Shown here: positions 16,113 through 24,958 of the stretch, in pieces
Layout: every line of letters starts with the position of its first letter
Numbering within the stretch: position 1 is the stretch's first letter
NCBI GenBank assembly: GCA_001787405.1
Contig: MFWV01000004.1
Span: forward strand, 1-45,862
DNA from: Candidatus Pacebacteria bacterium RIFOXYA1_FULL_38_18
GTDB taxonomy: Bacteria > Patescibacteriota > Microgenomatia > UBA1400 > PJMF01
Length of the DNA stretch: 45,862 nucleotides
Reading direction: 5' to 3'
Notes under the pieces: model-generated
Database searches by the model: none
What the model saw: only the letters and a program-made list of their open reading frames with translations
Told to the model about the DNA's origin: nothing
Program-made: the position numbers and the translations under genes

Positions 16113-18950
16113 ATGCCCAAAATAACAAATTTTAATCAACCACCAGCCTTGCCAGAACTAGAAGAGCAAATTCTGGAGTTTTGGCAAAAAGATGGTACTT
16201 TTCAAAAATCTATAGACCAGCATTCTCCAGAAAATGCTTATGTCTTTTATGATGGACCGCCGTTTGCTACAGGGATGCCTCATTACGGACATTTATTGGC
16301 TTCAACCACCAAGGATGTAGTGCCTCGTTATCAAACTATGAAAGGAAAAAGAGTGGAACGAGTATGGGGCTGGGATTGTCATGGTTTACCAATTGAAAAC
16401 ATGATTGAACAACAACTCAAAATCAAGGGCGGTAAGAAAGGTATTGAAGCACTTGGTATTGCTACTTTCAATGAAGCTTGCCGATCAGAAGTTTTGCGTT
16501 TGGATAAAGAATGGAAAAAAATCATTGATCGGTTGGGTCGCTGGGTTGATTTTGAACATAACTATAAAACCATGGATCAAACTTATATGGAATCAGTTTG
16601 GTGGGGGTTTAAAAAACTTTATGAAAAAGAATTGATTTATCAAGGCAAAAAAGTGATTTTATATTGCCCTCGTTGTGCTACTCCCCTCTCCAATTTTGAG
16701 ATTGCTATGGACAATAGTTATTTAGATGCAACCGAAAATTCAACGATTTATAAATATCCAGTCAAAGATCAAGCAAATACTTTTTTATTGGCTTGGTCCA
16801 CTACTCCTTGGAATAAATTAGCTACTCCGGCCCTAGCAGTTAGTCCCCATCTAACCTATGTCAAAGTGTTGGATAAAAAAACCAATGAATTATATATTTT
16901 AGCCCAGGATCGATTGGCTATTCTCTCTCAAGATCACGGAGAAATAATCGAGCGTTTTTCTGGTAGTGATCTTGAAAAACTCAGTTTTGAACCTCATTAT
17001 GATTTTTATGCCGAGCAAAGATTGCCCTCCGAAAAATTTGGAGTGATAATTGCTGATGAGTTTGTTACGGCAGAAGAGGGAACGGGAGTAGTTACCTTGG
17101 CAGTTTATGGCGAAGATGATTATCGAGTAATGCAAGCTCATGGTGTGCAGTTGATAGAACACGTGAACGAAGAGGGTAAACTAAAACCTGAGGTGAAACC
17201 CTGGGCAAATCTAGACATTTTGGAAGTCAATTCTTTGGTTGATGAAGATTTAGCCAATCGTGGTTTGATTTATGGACACAATCAACAAACTCATAGCGTG
17301 CCAGTCTGTTATCGTTGTGGAACTCGTCTTTATCATGCTCCTCTACCCGCTTGGTTTATAGATATTCAGAAACTCAAACCCAGCTTAATTGCTCATAACG
17401 AGCAGATTAATTGGGTGCCGGAGCATCTCAAACGAGGTAGGTTCCAGAAAGGCTTGGAAAATGCTCCTGATTGGAATATTTCTAGGTCCCGCTATTGGGG
17501 AACACCAATGCCGATTTGGAAAGGAAAAGATAAAAATAACCAGGAAATAATACGCATTATTGGTTCAATCGAAGAATTGCGACAATGGGCGGTTGAACCA
17601 GAACAAACAAAAAACATCACTGATTTACACCGAGAATATTTGGATAATATTGAGCTATGGGTTGATGATGCCAAAACAATCAAAGGTCAGCGTATTTCAG
17701 AAGTTTTTGATGCTTGGGTGGAATCTGGTTCTATGTCTTTTGCTTCTCGTCATTATCCTTTTGAAAACAAAATTGAGTTTGAAAAAAACTATCCAGCTCA
17801 ATTTATCAGTGAATATATTGCTCAGACCAGAGCTTGGTTTTATACCATGCATGTTCTTTCAGTCGGTATTTTTGATTCTCCTGCTTTTGAAAATGTACTG
17901 ACGACTGGAACTATTTTGGCCGAAGACGGCTCAAAAATGAGTAAATCCAAAAAGAACTTTCCTGATCCAGTATTGCTGATTGATAAATATGGCTCTGATA
18001 GTTTGCGATTGTACCTGATGAGTTCAACAGTGATGAAATCGGAAAACTTAAGTTTCAATGAAAAAGAAGTGGCTGATATTCGTCGTAAAATTTTTGTGAT
18101 TTGGTGGAATGTATTGAGTTTTTATCAGGCTTTTGCCAAACAGCAACCAATTAGCAAACCTGTTCAGCCAGATCATCTTCTTGATCGCTGGATTTTGAGT
18201 AAACTAGAAACGTTAATTGCCGAGACCACACAACAAATGGATGCCTATGATTTAGTCAGGGTCAGTCGAGGCTTAATGGAATTTATTAGCGATCTTTCCA
18301 ACTGGTATTTACGCTTGAGTCGTGAGCGCATTAAAGCTGATGATAACCAGCAAGTCAGTCAGGTTTTTGGTTATGTGCTTTATACTCTAGCTCAACTTTT
18401 TGCTCCCTTTGCGCCATTTTTTGCTGAACTGGTGCACCACAATTTAGTTGATGAAGAAAGCTCAATTCATCTCACCGCTTGGCCTCATTTTGATCAGCAA
18501 TTACAAGCTGGTCAGCTGGAAACAAATATGGAAATCGTGCGCAAAGCAGTCGAACTGGGACATGCTTTTCGTAAAGATCAAGGAATTAGAGTTCGTCAGC
18601 CCCTCCAAACCGTTGTGATTAATTTACCCCAGGAGCAAATTGCCAATCTTGAACAATATAATGAACTAATCAAACAAGAGCTTAATGTCAAAGCGGTACG
18701 TTGGCAAAACAATCAAACAGATGATTTCTTAGTCACTCTTGATTTGACCATGACTGCCGAGCTTGAAGAAGAAGGCAGAGCACGCGAAATTATGCGCACT
18801 ATTCAGAATTTGAGACGTAAGGCTGGTTTGCAAGTTGAAGATCGAGCTAGAGTAGCTCTGCCTGATTGGCCCGAACAATGGCAGGCGGAAATTGAAGCTA
18901 AGACCGCCACGACTCTGATTAAAGGCGAGCAAACAAAACTTTTGGATTAA
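16113..18950 (+). CDS. ileS: Isoleucyl-tRNA synthetase (IleRS2/eukaryote-like type)
   Basis: YVFYDGPPFATGMPHYGHLLASTTKDVVPRY (HYGH signature), GWDCHGLPIE, GSKMSKSKKNFPDP. Confidence 0.95.
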   Translation: MPKITNFNQPPALPELEEQILEFWQKDGTFQKSIDQHSPENAYVFYDGPPFATGMPHYGHLLASTTKDVVPRYQTMKGKRVERVWGWDCHGLPIENMIEQQLKIKGGKKGIEALGIATFNEACRSEVLRLDKEWKKIIDRLGRWVDFEHNYKTMDQTYMESVWWGFKKLYEKELIYQGKKVILYCPRCATPLSNFEIAMDNSYLDATENSTIYKYPVKDQANTFLLAWSTTPWNKLATPALAVSPHLTYVKVLDKKTNELYILAQDRLAILSQDHGEIIERFSGSDLEKLSFEPHYDFYAEQRLPSEKFGVIIADEFVTAEEGTGVVTLAVYGEDDYRVMQAHGVQLIEHVNEEGKLKPEVKPWANLDILEVNSLVDEDLANRGLIYGHNQQTHSVPVCYRCGTRLYHAPLPAWFIDIQKLKPSLIAHNEQINWVPEHLKRGRFQKGLENAPDWNISRSRYWGTPMPIWKGKDKNNQEIIRIIGSIEELRQWAVEPEQTKNITDLHREYLDNIELWVDDAKTIKGQRISEVFDAWVESGSMSFASRHYPFENKIEFEKNYPAQFISEYIAQTRAWFYTMHVLSVGIFDSPAFENVLTTGTILAEDGSKMSKSKKNFPDPVLLIDKYGSDSLRLYLMSSTVMKSENLSFNEKEVADIRRKIFVIWWNVLSFYQAFAKQQPISKPVQPDHLLDRWILSKLETLIAETTQQMDAYDLVRVSRGLMEFISDLSNWYLRLSRERIKADDNQQVSQVFGYVLYTLAQLFAPFAPFFAELVHHNLVDEESSIHLTAWPHFDQQLQAGQLETNMEIVRKAVELGHAFRKDQGIRVRQPLQTVVINLPQEQIANLEQYNELIKQELNVKAVRWQNNQTDDFLVTLDLTMTAELEEEGRAREIMRTIQNLRRKAGLQVEDRARVALPDWPEQWQAEIEAKTATTLIKGEQTKLLD

Positions 18951-19082
18951 AGTTGGGCTAATTAACTTAATTGATATATTGAGCCAAGCCTAAATTTATT
19001 TGCTGGTTTTATTCTATTGAATTTTTAGGGGGATTATTTTTTATAATAACCCAAGTTTTCACTCAAGTGTTACTATAGAAGA

Positions 19083-20153
19083 GTGAAAAATTGGTTAATT
19101 CCTTTATTGATTTTAAGTTTGGGACTAATGGGTTTGTTGACTTTATCGAGTGTTTCTCCAGAATTAATGCAAAGACAATTACTTTTTTTTGCTTTTGGTT
19201 TGGTTTTATTTTGGTTTGCTTCTCAGCTACCCACTCAACAGTGGTGGCGATGGGGCAAGTGGTTGTGGAAGGGCTTGGTAATAATCTTGTTGGGTTTGTT
19301 AATTTTTGGTCGAGCTACCAGAGGAGCAGTGGCTTGGATTGATTTGGGTTGGGGCTTGCGTTTTCAACCCTCCCAATTTGCTTTATTGGCTTTTGTCAGT
19401 TTTGCTTTGCCCAAGTTTACTAAAACTCAAGTTTTGAAAGATGCTCAAATCGTAAAGCTTTTGTGGTTATTTACTACTCCTTTATTATTGATTTTATTGC
19501 AACCAGATTTTGGAACCGGTTTTTTATATGTAGTTTCTGCCCTACCTTTATTGCTTTGGCAAAAAATTCCCAAACAATATTGGCGAGGTTTTTGGTTAGC
19601 AACGCTGCTTTTACTTATTGTGGGCTGGACAATGATCTTAAAGCCTTACCAAAAACTGCGTTTAACCAGTTTTATAGCTGGTAGCCAAGCCGATCAAACT
19701 GGAGTTGGTTATAATGCCAGGCAGGCTCTGATTGCCGTAGGATCAGGGCAATTGACTGGTCGAGGTTTGGGTCATGGCACACAGTCTCAACTGCGTTTTT
19801 TGCCAGAAAGACAAACAGACTTTATCTTTGCTTCTTTGGCAGAAGAATGGGGTTTGTTGGGCGCGTTAGTGCTGATTGGTCTTTATGCTGTTTTGATTAT
19901 TTTTCTGTTATATCAAGCAAAGTTTGTCAGCGAATTGGATCAGGCACTATTTTTATTGATCGCTGCTGTGCATTTTTTGATACAAATCTTGGTAAATATT
20001 GGCATGAATATTGGTTTATTACCCATTACTGGTATTACTCTGCCTCTGATTTCTTATGGAGGAAGTTCACTATTGGCTACCCTGCTTTTATTGGGTATTG
20101 CTCAGCGAATCATTACTCAGGCCAAAGGCAAATCTCACTTGCATATTTCTTGA
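19083..20153 (+). CDS. rodA: SEDS-family rod-shape protein RodA (second SEDS gene)
   Basis: GTG start; QPDFGTGFLYV, GRGLGHGTQSQLRFLPERQTDFIFASLAEEWG, LISYGGSSLLATLLLLG. Confidence 0.85.
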   Translation: MKNWLIPLLILSLGLMGLLTLSSVSPELMQRQLLFFAFGLVLFWFASQLPTQQWWRWGKWLWKGLVIILLGLLIFGRATRGAVAWIDLGWGLRFQPSQFALLAFVSFALPKFTKTQVLKDAQIVKLLWLFTTPLLLILLQPDFGTGFLYVVSALPLLLWQKIPKQYWRGFWLATLLLLIVGWTMILKPYQKLRLTSFIAGSQADQTGVGYNARQALIAVGSGQLTGRGLGHGTQSQLRFLPERQTDFIFASLAEEWGLLGALVLIGLYAVLIIFLLYQAKFVSELDQALFLLIAAVHFLIQILVNIGMNIGLLPITGITLPLISYGGSSLLATLLLLGIAQRIITQAKGKSHLHIS

Positions 20154-20179
20154 ATTTTTCCTCATGTTATAATTCCCCC

Positions 20180-20497
20180 ATGTCAAAATATGCAGTCATT
20201 CAATTATTGGGCAAACAATACCTTGTTTCTGAAGGTGATACTTTGATAGTAGATAAGGTAGAACAACAACCCAAAGACAAGTTGGAAGTAACTGATGTAC
20301 TCTTGGTAACTGATGGCACTCAAGTAGCTATTGGTCAACCAACGGTAGCTAAAGCCAAAGTTGTTTTGAGTGTGCAAGATACCAGTCGCGGTACCAAAAT
20401 TCGAGTAGCTACTTATAAAGCCAAATCTCGTTCTAGAAAAGTTAAAGGTCATCGTCAACTTCAATCCACTCTATTAGTAGAAAAAATCGTCGGCTAA
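20180..20497 (+). CDS. rplU: Ribosomal protein L21 (bL21)
   Basis: MSKYAVIQLLGKQYLVSEGDTLIVDKV...KAKSRSRKVKGHRQ; stop overlaps next start (TAATG). Confidence 0.95.
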   Translation: MSKYAVIQLLGKQYLVSEGDTLIVDKVEQQPKDKLEVTDVLLVTDGTQVAIGQPTVAKAKVVLSVQDTSRGTKIRVATYKAKSRSRKVKGHRQLQSTLLVEKIVG

Positions 20498-21642
20498 TGC
20501 CGCAATATCTTTTACAAACCGGCAATACTCCAGCCCTGACTTTTCACGAAGCGCAGGCAGTAATGGGTTCTCAAACCAAAGCATTAGATGATCTGGCTGT
20601 TTCTTTTATAGCTGATTCTGATGAGCAGGCTATTCAGTTATTTAAATTATTGGGTGCTTCGGTGAGATTGGTAAAGGTGGAACGTGATTGGCAGAAATAC
20701 AGCGAAAAAACTCTCTTTTCAGATTCGGTTAAAATATTAATGAGCCAAGCAACGGATCATTTGCAGTTTGCCGTGGCCCGTTGGGGAGAAACTACTGCCG
20801 ATCAAATTTCGCTGACAGAACTTAAAAAATCCTTAAAAAAAGAGGCAATAAAAGCCCGCTATCTTGAGGGATCTCGTGATGGTTTATCGGCAGCAGTGCT
20901 TTTACATCAAGAAGTTACTGAATTGGTAGTTTGGCAAAAAGCTGACAAATTCCTCATCGGTAGAACTTTAGCTGTTCAAGACATTGATTATTGGACGGTC
21001 AAAGATCGTCAAAAACCTTATTTTGATCGCAAAAAAGGCATGTTGCCACCCAAGGTGGCTAGAGCCATGGTTAATCTGGCAATTGGTGCGAAAGACGCAG
21101 GACAAGTGGTTTATGATCCGTTTTGCGGTACGGGCACTATTTTATTGGAAGCTTTAGAAAGAGGTTGCAGAGTAATTGGTTCTGATGTAGATGAAAAGGC
21201 AACCATTGGCGCCCAAACCAATCTAGCTTGGTTTGCCGATTTGGCTGAGTTGCCGGTAAGTTTTAAGGTATTTCAAGCATCAGTCGCTCATGTTTCTCCT
21301 CAACAAATAGATCAAAAAATAACCGGCCTAGTAACCGAACCTTTTTTGGGCAAACCACAGGCCAAACCAGAACAATTGCCCGATATTTTCAAGGGTTTGG
21401 AAAAATTATATTTGGGAGCTTTTAAAAATTGGCGACAGATACTAACCCCAGGAGCGGTGGTGGTAATGGTTTTTCCTCGAGTTGAACTAACAAATGGCAA
21501 AATTTATGACTTCAGTCGTTTCGTTGACAAATTGAGTGACCACGGCTATACTTTTCGAATTGATTTTGGAGTTATTCGTTATGCTCGGCCTCAAGCTCAA
21601 ATTCAAAGAGATATAGTTGTATTAGATTATTTAAAAAACTAG
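20497..21642 (+). CDS. Trm11/Trm-G10-like tRNA guanine-N2 methyltransferase family protein
   Basis: YLLQTGNTPALTFHEAQAVM N-terminus, VVYDPFCGTGTILLEAL (SAM motif I), VTEPFLGKP catalytic-type motif. Confidence 0.75.
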   Translation: MPQYLLQTGNTPALTFHEAQAVMGSQTKALDDLAVSFIADSDEQAIQLFKLLGASVRLVKVERDWQKYSEKTLFSDSVKILMSQATDHLQFAVARWGETTADQISLTELKKSLKKEAIKARYLEGSRDGLSAAVLLHQEVTELVVWQKADKFLIGRTLAVQDIDYWTVKDRQKPYFDRKKGMLPPKVARAMVNLAIGAKDAGQVVYDPFCGTGTILLEALERGCRVIGSDVDEKATIGAQTNLAWFADLAELPVSFKVFQASVAHVSPQQIDQKITGLVTEPFLGKPQAKPEQLPDIFKGLEKLYLGAFKNWRQILTPGAVVVMVFPRVELTNGKIYDFSRFVDKLSDHGYTFRIDFGVIRYARPQAQIQRDIVVLDYLKN

Positions 21643-21674
21643 AATAATTAACATAGCAAACAAGGAAAATATTT

Positions 21675-21935
21675 ATGGCACACGTTAAGGGATCAGGCAG
21701 TGTTTCCCAACACTCACAAGGATCACGTCATGGCAAACGCTTAGGTTTGAAAAAAACCGGTGGTCAAACCGTGAAGGTTGGTCAAATCATCATTAAACAA
21801 AGAGGCGCTAAATATAAAGCCGGTAAAAAAGTGGGTATGGGTCGAGATCACACCATTTTTGCAATGGCTGATGGGATAGTTTCTTTTGCTCAAAAGTTTG
21901 GCAAGACAGTAGTCAGTGTAGTGACTAAAAATTAA
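21675..21935 (+). CDS. rpmA: Ribosomal protein L27 (bL27) with atypical N-terminal tail
   Basis: KRLGLKKTGGQTVKVGQIIIKQRGAKYKAGKKVGMGRDHTIFAMADGIVSF. Confidence 0.95.
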   Translation: MAHVKGSGSVSQHSQGSRHGKRLGLKKTGGQTVKVGQIIIKQRGAKYKAGKKVGMGRDHTIFAMADGIVSFAQKFGKTVVSVVTKN

Positions 21936-22055
21936 ACTTTGTTTTTTGAGCAATTCCCCTTTTTTTGTAAGAGTTTTTTGTGAAAATCTGCTGTGAAAAA
22001 ACCAGCTTTCGTGATAGAGTGAAAATAGACATAACTATTAAAACAGGAACAAACT

Positions 22056-22868
22056 ATGGCCACTCAAAACATCGCTATTGATCAATTGCAGACCAACCCA
22101 TTTCAACCCAGAGAAAAAGTCAAAGAAGCCCAATTAGGCGAATTGGTTAAGTCAATCAAGACTTACGGAGTACTAGAACCATTAGTAGTAGCAGAAACTC
22201 CAGCAGGTTTTCAGATTATTGCTGGTGAACGTCGTTGGCAAGCAGCTAAACTAGCCGGTTTGCAAGAAGTGCCTGTTCATATCAAAAAAACCACTCCGCA
22301 AGGAATGTTGGAGATGGCTTTGGTGGAAAATGTTCAACGAGTGGGTCTCAATCCTATTGAGCGTGCACAAGCTTTTCAACGTTTAACAAGAGAGTTTAGT
22401 ATGCAAACCTCTGATTTGGCTGAAAGAATCGGCAAATCACCGGCTTATGTGAGTAATACTATTAAGTTGTTAGAATTACCCGATGCCATTACTGATGGCT
22501 TGGTTTCAAATAAAATTTCCGAGGGTCACGCTAGAGCTTTGGCTAGTATTGAAAATGAAGAAACAGCAGTGGAATGTTACAAAATCGTTATTAAAGAAAA
22601 AGCCTCGGTTCGTCGGACCGAAGAACTAGCTAGACGTTTTAAAGAAAAATTACAGAAAAATAGTGCAAAAGTGGTTTCTCAAAATCAAGTAGTTGAGCAG
22701 GATGAACGCATCAAAGATTGGGAAAAAGGTCTCAATTCTTTTTTCCGCGTGCCTACCAAACTCAAATTATCTCGTTCAAAAAATCAAACCAGAGTCACGA
22801 TCACTCTCAAAGGTTCTCCGCAAGCCACAGAAGGAGATTTGGAAAGAATTATGAAATTAGCTCGCTAA
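22056..22868 (+). CDS. parB: ParB/Spo0J/Noc-family chromosome partitioning protein
   Basis: IAIDQLQTNPFQPR, IIAGERRWQAAKLAGL, ALVENVQRVGLNPIERAQAF, HTH LAERIGKSPAYVSNTIKLL. Confidence 0.93.
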   Translation: MATQNIAIDQLQTNPFQPREKVKEAQLGELVKSIKTYGVLEPLVVAETPAGFQIIAGERRWQAAKLAGLQEVPVHIKKTTPQGMLEMALVENVQRVGLNPIERAQAFQRLTREFSMQTSDLAERIGKSPAYVSNTIKLLELPDAITDGLVSNKISEGHARALASIENEETAVECYKIVIKEKASVRRTEELARRFKEKLQKNSAKVVSQNQVVEQDERIKDWEKGLNSFFRVPTKLKLSRSKNQTRVTITLKGSPQATEGDLERIMKLAR

Positions 22869-24637
22869 CTTGATGGGAGCCTAGCATTATCTGGTTGTAC
22901 GTTGAGCAATAAAAATAATTTTTCGGCAATGTTGTACCAGAGCGGAGCTGCGGTTTCGGCTGCCCAAGGACTCGTTTGAGGTTCTACTATTTTTACCAAC
23001 ATCACAAATTGAGGATCATCAGCTGGTGCAAAACCCACAAAACTGGCAATGGTTGCGTCTGATTTATAACCACCAGGAATAGGAATTTGTGAGGTGCCGG
23101 TTTTACCGGCGATGGTATGAGTGTTTTTAAAAAGCCATTGAGCCTCTCCATGTTGAGCGGCATTAATCATCATTTCAGTTATAGTGCGAGCTGTTTTGGC
23201 GGAAACCACTCGCCGTTCTTCTTTGGGTAAAATCGGAATTTCTTTTTGAGTTTGATGATCAATGACGGTTTTTAAGATTTTGGGTTGCATCATCACTCCT
23301 TGATTAGCAATGGCACTCACAGCTCGCACTATCTGCAAGCTATTGGTACTAATTCCCTGACCAAAAGAACTGGTAGCCAGCTCTATAGCTCCCCATTTTT
23401 CAGGAAATGGTGTTTTACTATCTTCTTGGAGATCTAGATTAATTTGTTCACCAATACCAAATTTTTTTAGATAATCAACAAAAACATCTTTACCCATTGT
23501 TTCAGCTACGAAAATCATGGCTATGTTGTTTGATTGAGCTAGAGCCTCGCTGATCGTAATATCCGCTTGATATTCATCATTCCAAGTCCGAACAGTATAT
23601 TTGCCAATTTGACGTGCTTCGGAGCAGTTGGGACATTTTGTTTCTGGCGTGATTGCTCCAGAGTCAATGCCGGCGGACACCGTTAAGATTTTAAAAACAG
23701 AACCTGGTTCGTATAAATTGGCCAAAGTAGGGTTTTTGTAAAAAATTGTGTCAAATTCATAATAATGAGCTTGATCGTAATTGGGCCAAGCAGCCAAACC
23801 CAGAATATCGCCGGATTTGGGATCCATCACTACCACGTCTCCAGCTACTCCACCAAAATGTTCCAAACCTTTTTTCAATTCTTGCTCCAATAAAAACTGC
23901 ACGTCTCTTCTGATGGTTAGTACAAGATCTCGGCCATTGAGACTTTGCGAACTCAAGGTATTTTCGCCACCTAGTAAATTACCCAATGCATCAGTTAAAA
24001 AACGATTGGTTTTGGCTGTTTGACTGAGTTCTTTATTTAGTGCTCCTTCCAAACCAAAATAACCAGTATCTTGTCCGGCCTCATCTTTACCTACAAAACC
24101 AGTCACATGAGCAGCCATAGAGGCTTCTGGATAGAAACGAGTCGGATATTGTTCAAAATATAATTCTGGTAATTTCAAGTTTTCTATTTTTTCTTTTAAT
24201 TCTCGATCTATTCTGGATGACAAGCGCACCCAAGTACTGTCCATATTCAAGCGCTGATTCAAATAGGCAATATTTTCTGCCAACAGATTTTCTGCAAATT
24301 CTGCTTCTTTTGCAGCTTCAGTTGCTTCCTCCAAATCTCGTTCTACCAACAAGGGAGCCAACTGATCAATCAATTCTGCTGGGGAAGTTTTTTGCAAATT
24401 TTTGTCCAGCATTAAGTGAAAGAGACTGGTGTTACCTACCAATAATTTTCCATCAGCAGTAAAGATTTGTCCGCGTCTACCGGTAGAAATAGTTTCTTTG
24501 GTAACTTGATGTTCTGCGACTTTGCGCAAAGAACTACTTTCTACTACTTGCCAGTAAAATAATCTTGCCACTACCGCCATGAATAAACTCAATAAACTGA
24601 TGAGTACTAATTTGGGTCTTAGAGTTGCTTGAGACAT
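22865..24637 (-). CDS. ftsI: Penicillin-binding protein 2/FtsI transpeptidase
   Basis: EPGSVFKILTVS (SxxK), AQSNNIAMIF (SxN), HTIAGKTGTSQIP (KTGT). Confidence 0.92.
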   Translation of the reverse strand: MSQATLRPKLVLISLLSLFMAVVARLFYWQVVESSSLRKVAEHQVTKETISTGRRGQIFTADGKLLVGNTSLFHLMLDKNLQKTSPAELIDQLAPLLVERDLEEATEAAKEAEFAENLLAENIAYLNQRLNMDSTWVRLSSRIDRELKEKIENLKLPELYFEQYPTRFYPEASMAAHVTGFVGKDEAGQDTGYFGLEGALNKELSQTAKTNRFLTDALGNLLGGENTLSSQSLNGRDLVLTIRRDVQFLLEQELKKGLEHFGGVAGDVVVMDPKSGDILGLAAWPNYDQAHYYEFDTIFYKNPTLANLYEPGSVFKILTVSAGIDSGAITPETKCPNCSEARQIGKYTVRTWNDEYQADITISEALAQSNNIAMIFVAETMGKDVFVDYLKKFGIGEQINLDLQEDSKTPFPEKWGAIELATSSFGQGISTNSLQIVRAVSAIANQGVMMQPKILKTVIDHQTQKEIPILPKEERRVVSAKTARTITEMMINAAQHGEAQWLFKNTHTIAGKTGTSQIPIPGGYKSDATIASFVGFAPADDPQFVMLVKIVEPQTSPWAAETAAPLWYNIAEKLFLLLNVQPDNARLPSS

Positions 24638-24676
24638 GGACCACTAGTGTACTTGATAGCAAGCTTGGTCGCTAGT

Positions 24677-24958
24677 TTAGCGAGAAGCCACGCTTTCTGT
24701 GTTGTTTAAGATGATGGGTTTGCCAATAGTCAGATAATCAGCAGTTCGAGTTTCTGCCAGTTTGGTTAAAGAAAATTGAGTGGAGCGCTTTTCTTGAAGA
24801 ATCTGCAATTCTTCTTCAAAAATAGTTTGTTGTTGTTGAAGTTGGCTGAGTTTTTTACCTTGTCCCACCGTGCCACTCAAACGATAAACAGTATAAATGG
24901 CTTGAGAGGCAATGACTAAAATCAAGATAAGATAATAAAATTTGATGATTTTTTTCAC
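24677..24958 (-). CDS. ftsL: FtsL-like small bitopic division protein
   Basis: 93 aa, one N-terminal TM then coiled-coil; located between rsmH and ftsI. Confidence 0.65.
   Translation of the reverse strand: MKKIIKFYYLILILVIASQAIYTVYRLSGTVGQGKKLSQLQQQQTIFEEELQILQEKRSTQFSLTKLAETRTADYLTIGKPIILNNTESVASR

Noticed and set aside
19031-19060. GGG-ATTAT/ATAAT-CCC inverted repeat upstream of rodA as a terminator of ileS
   Set aside because: Imperfect short stem lacking a clear T tail; could be a chance AT-rich hairpin or promoter sequence.
19847-20179. Upstream part of ORF 19847..20497 as an N-terminal extension of L21
   Set aside because: Overlaps the C-terminus of rodA out of frame; the L21 start MSKYAVIQLLGKQY at 20180 is clear.
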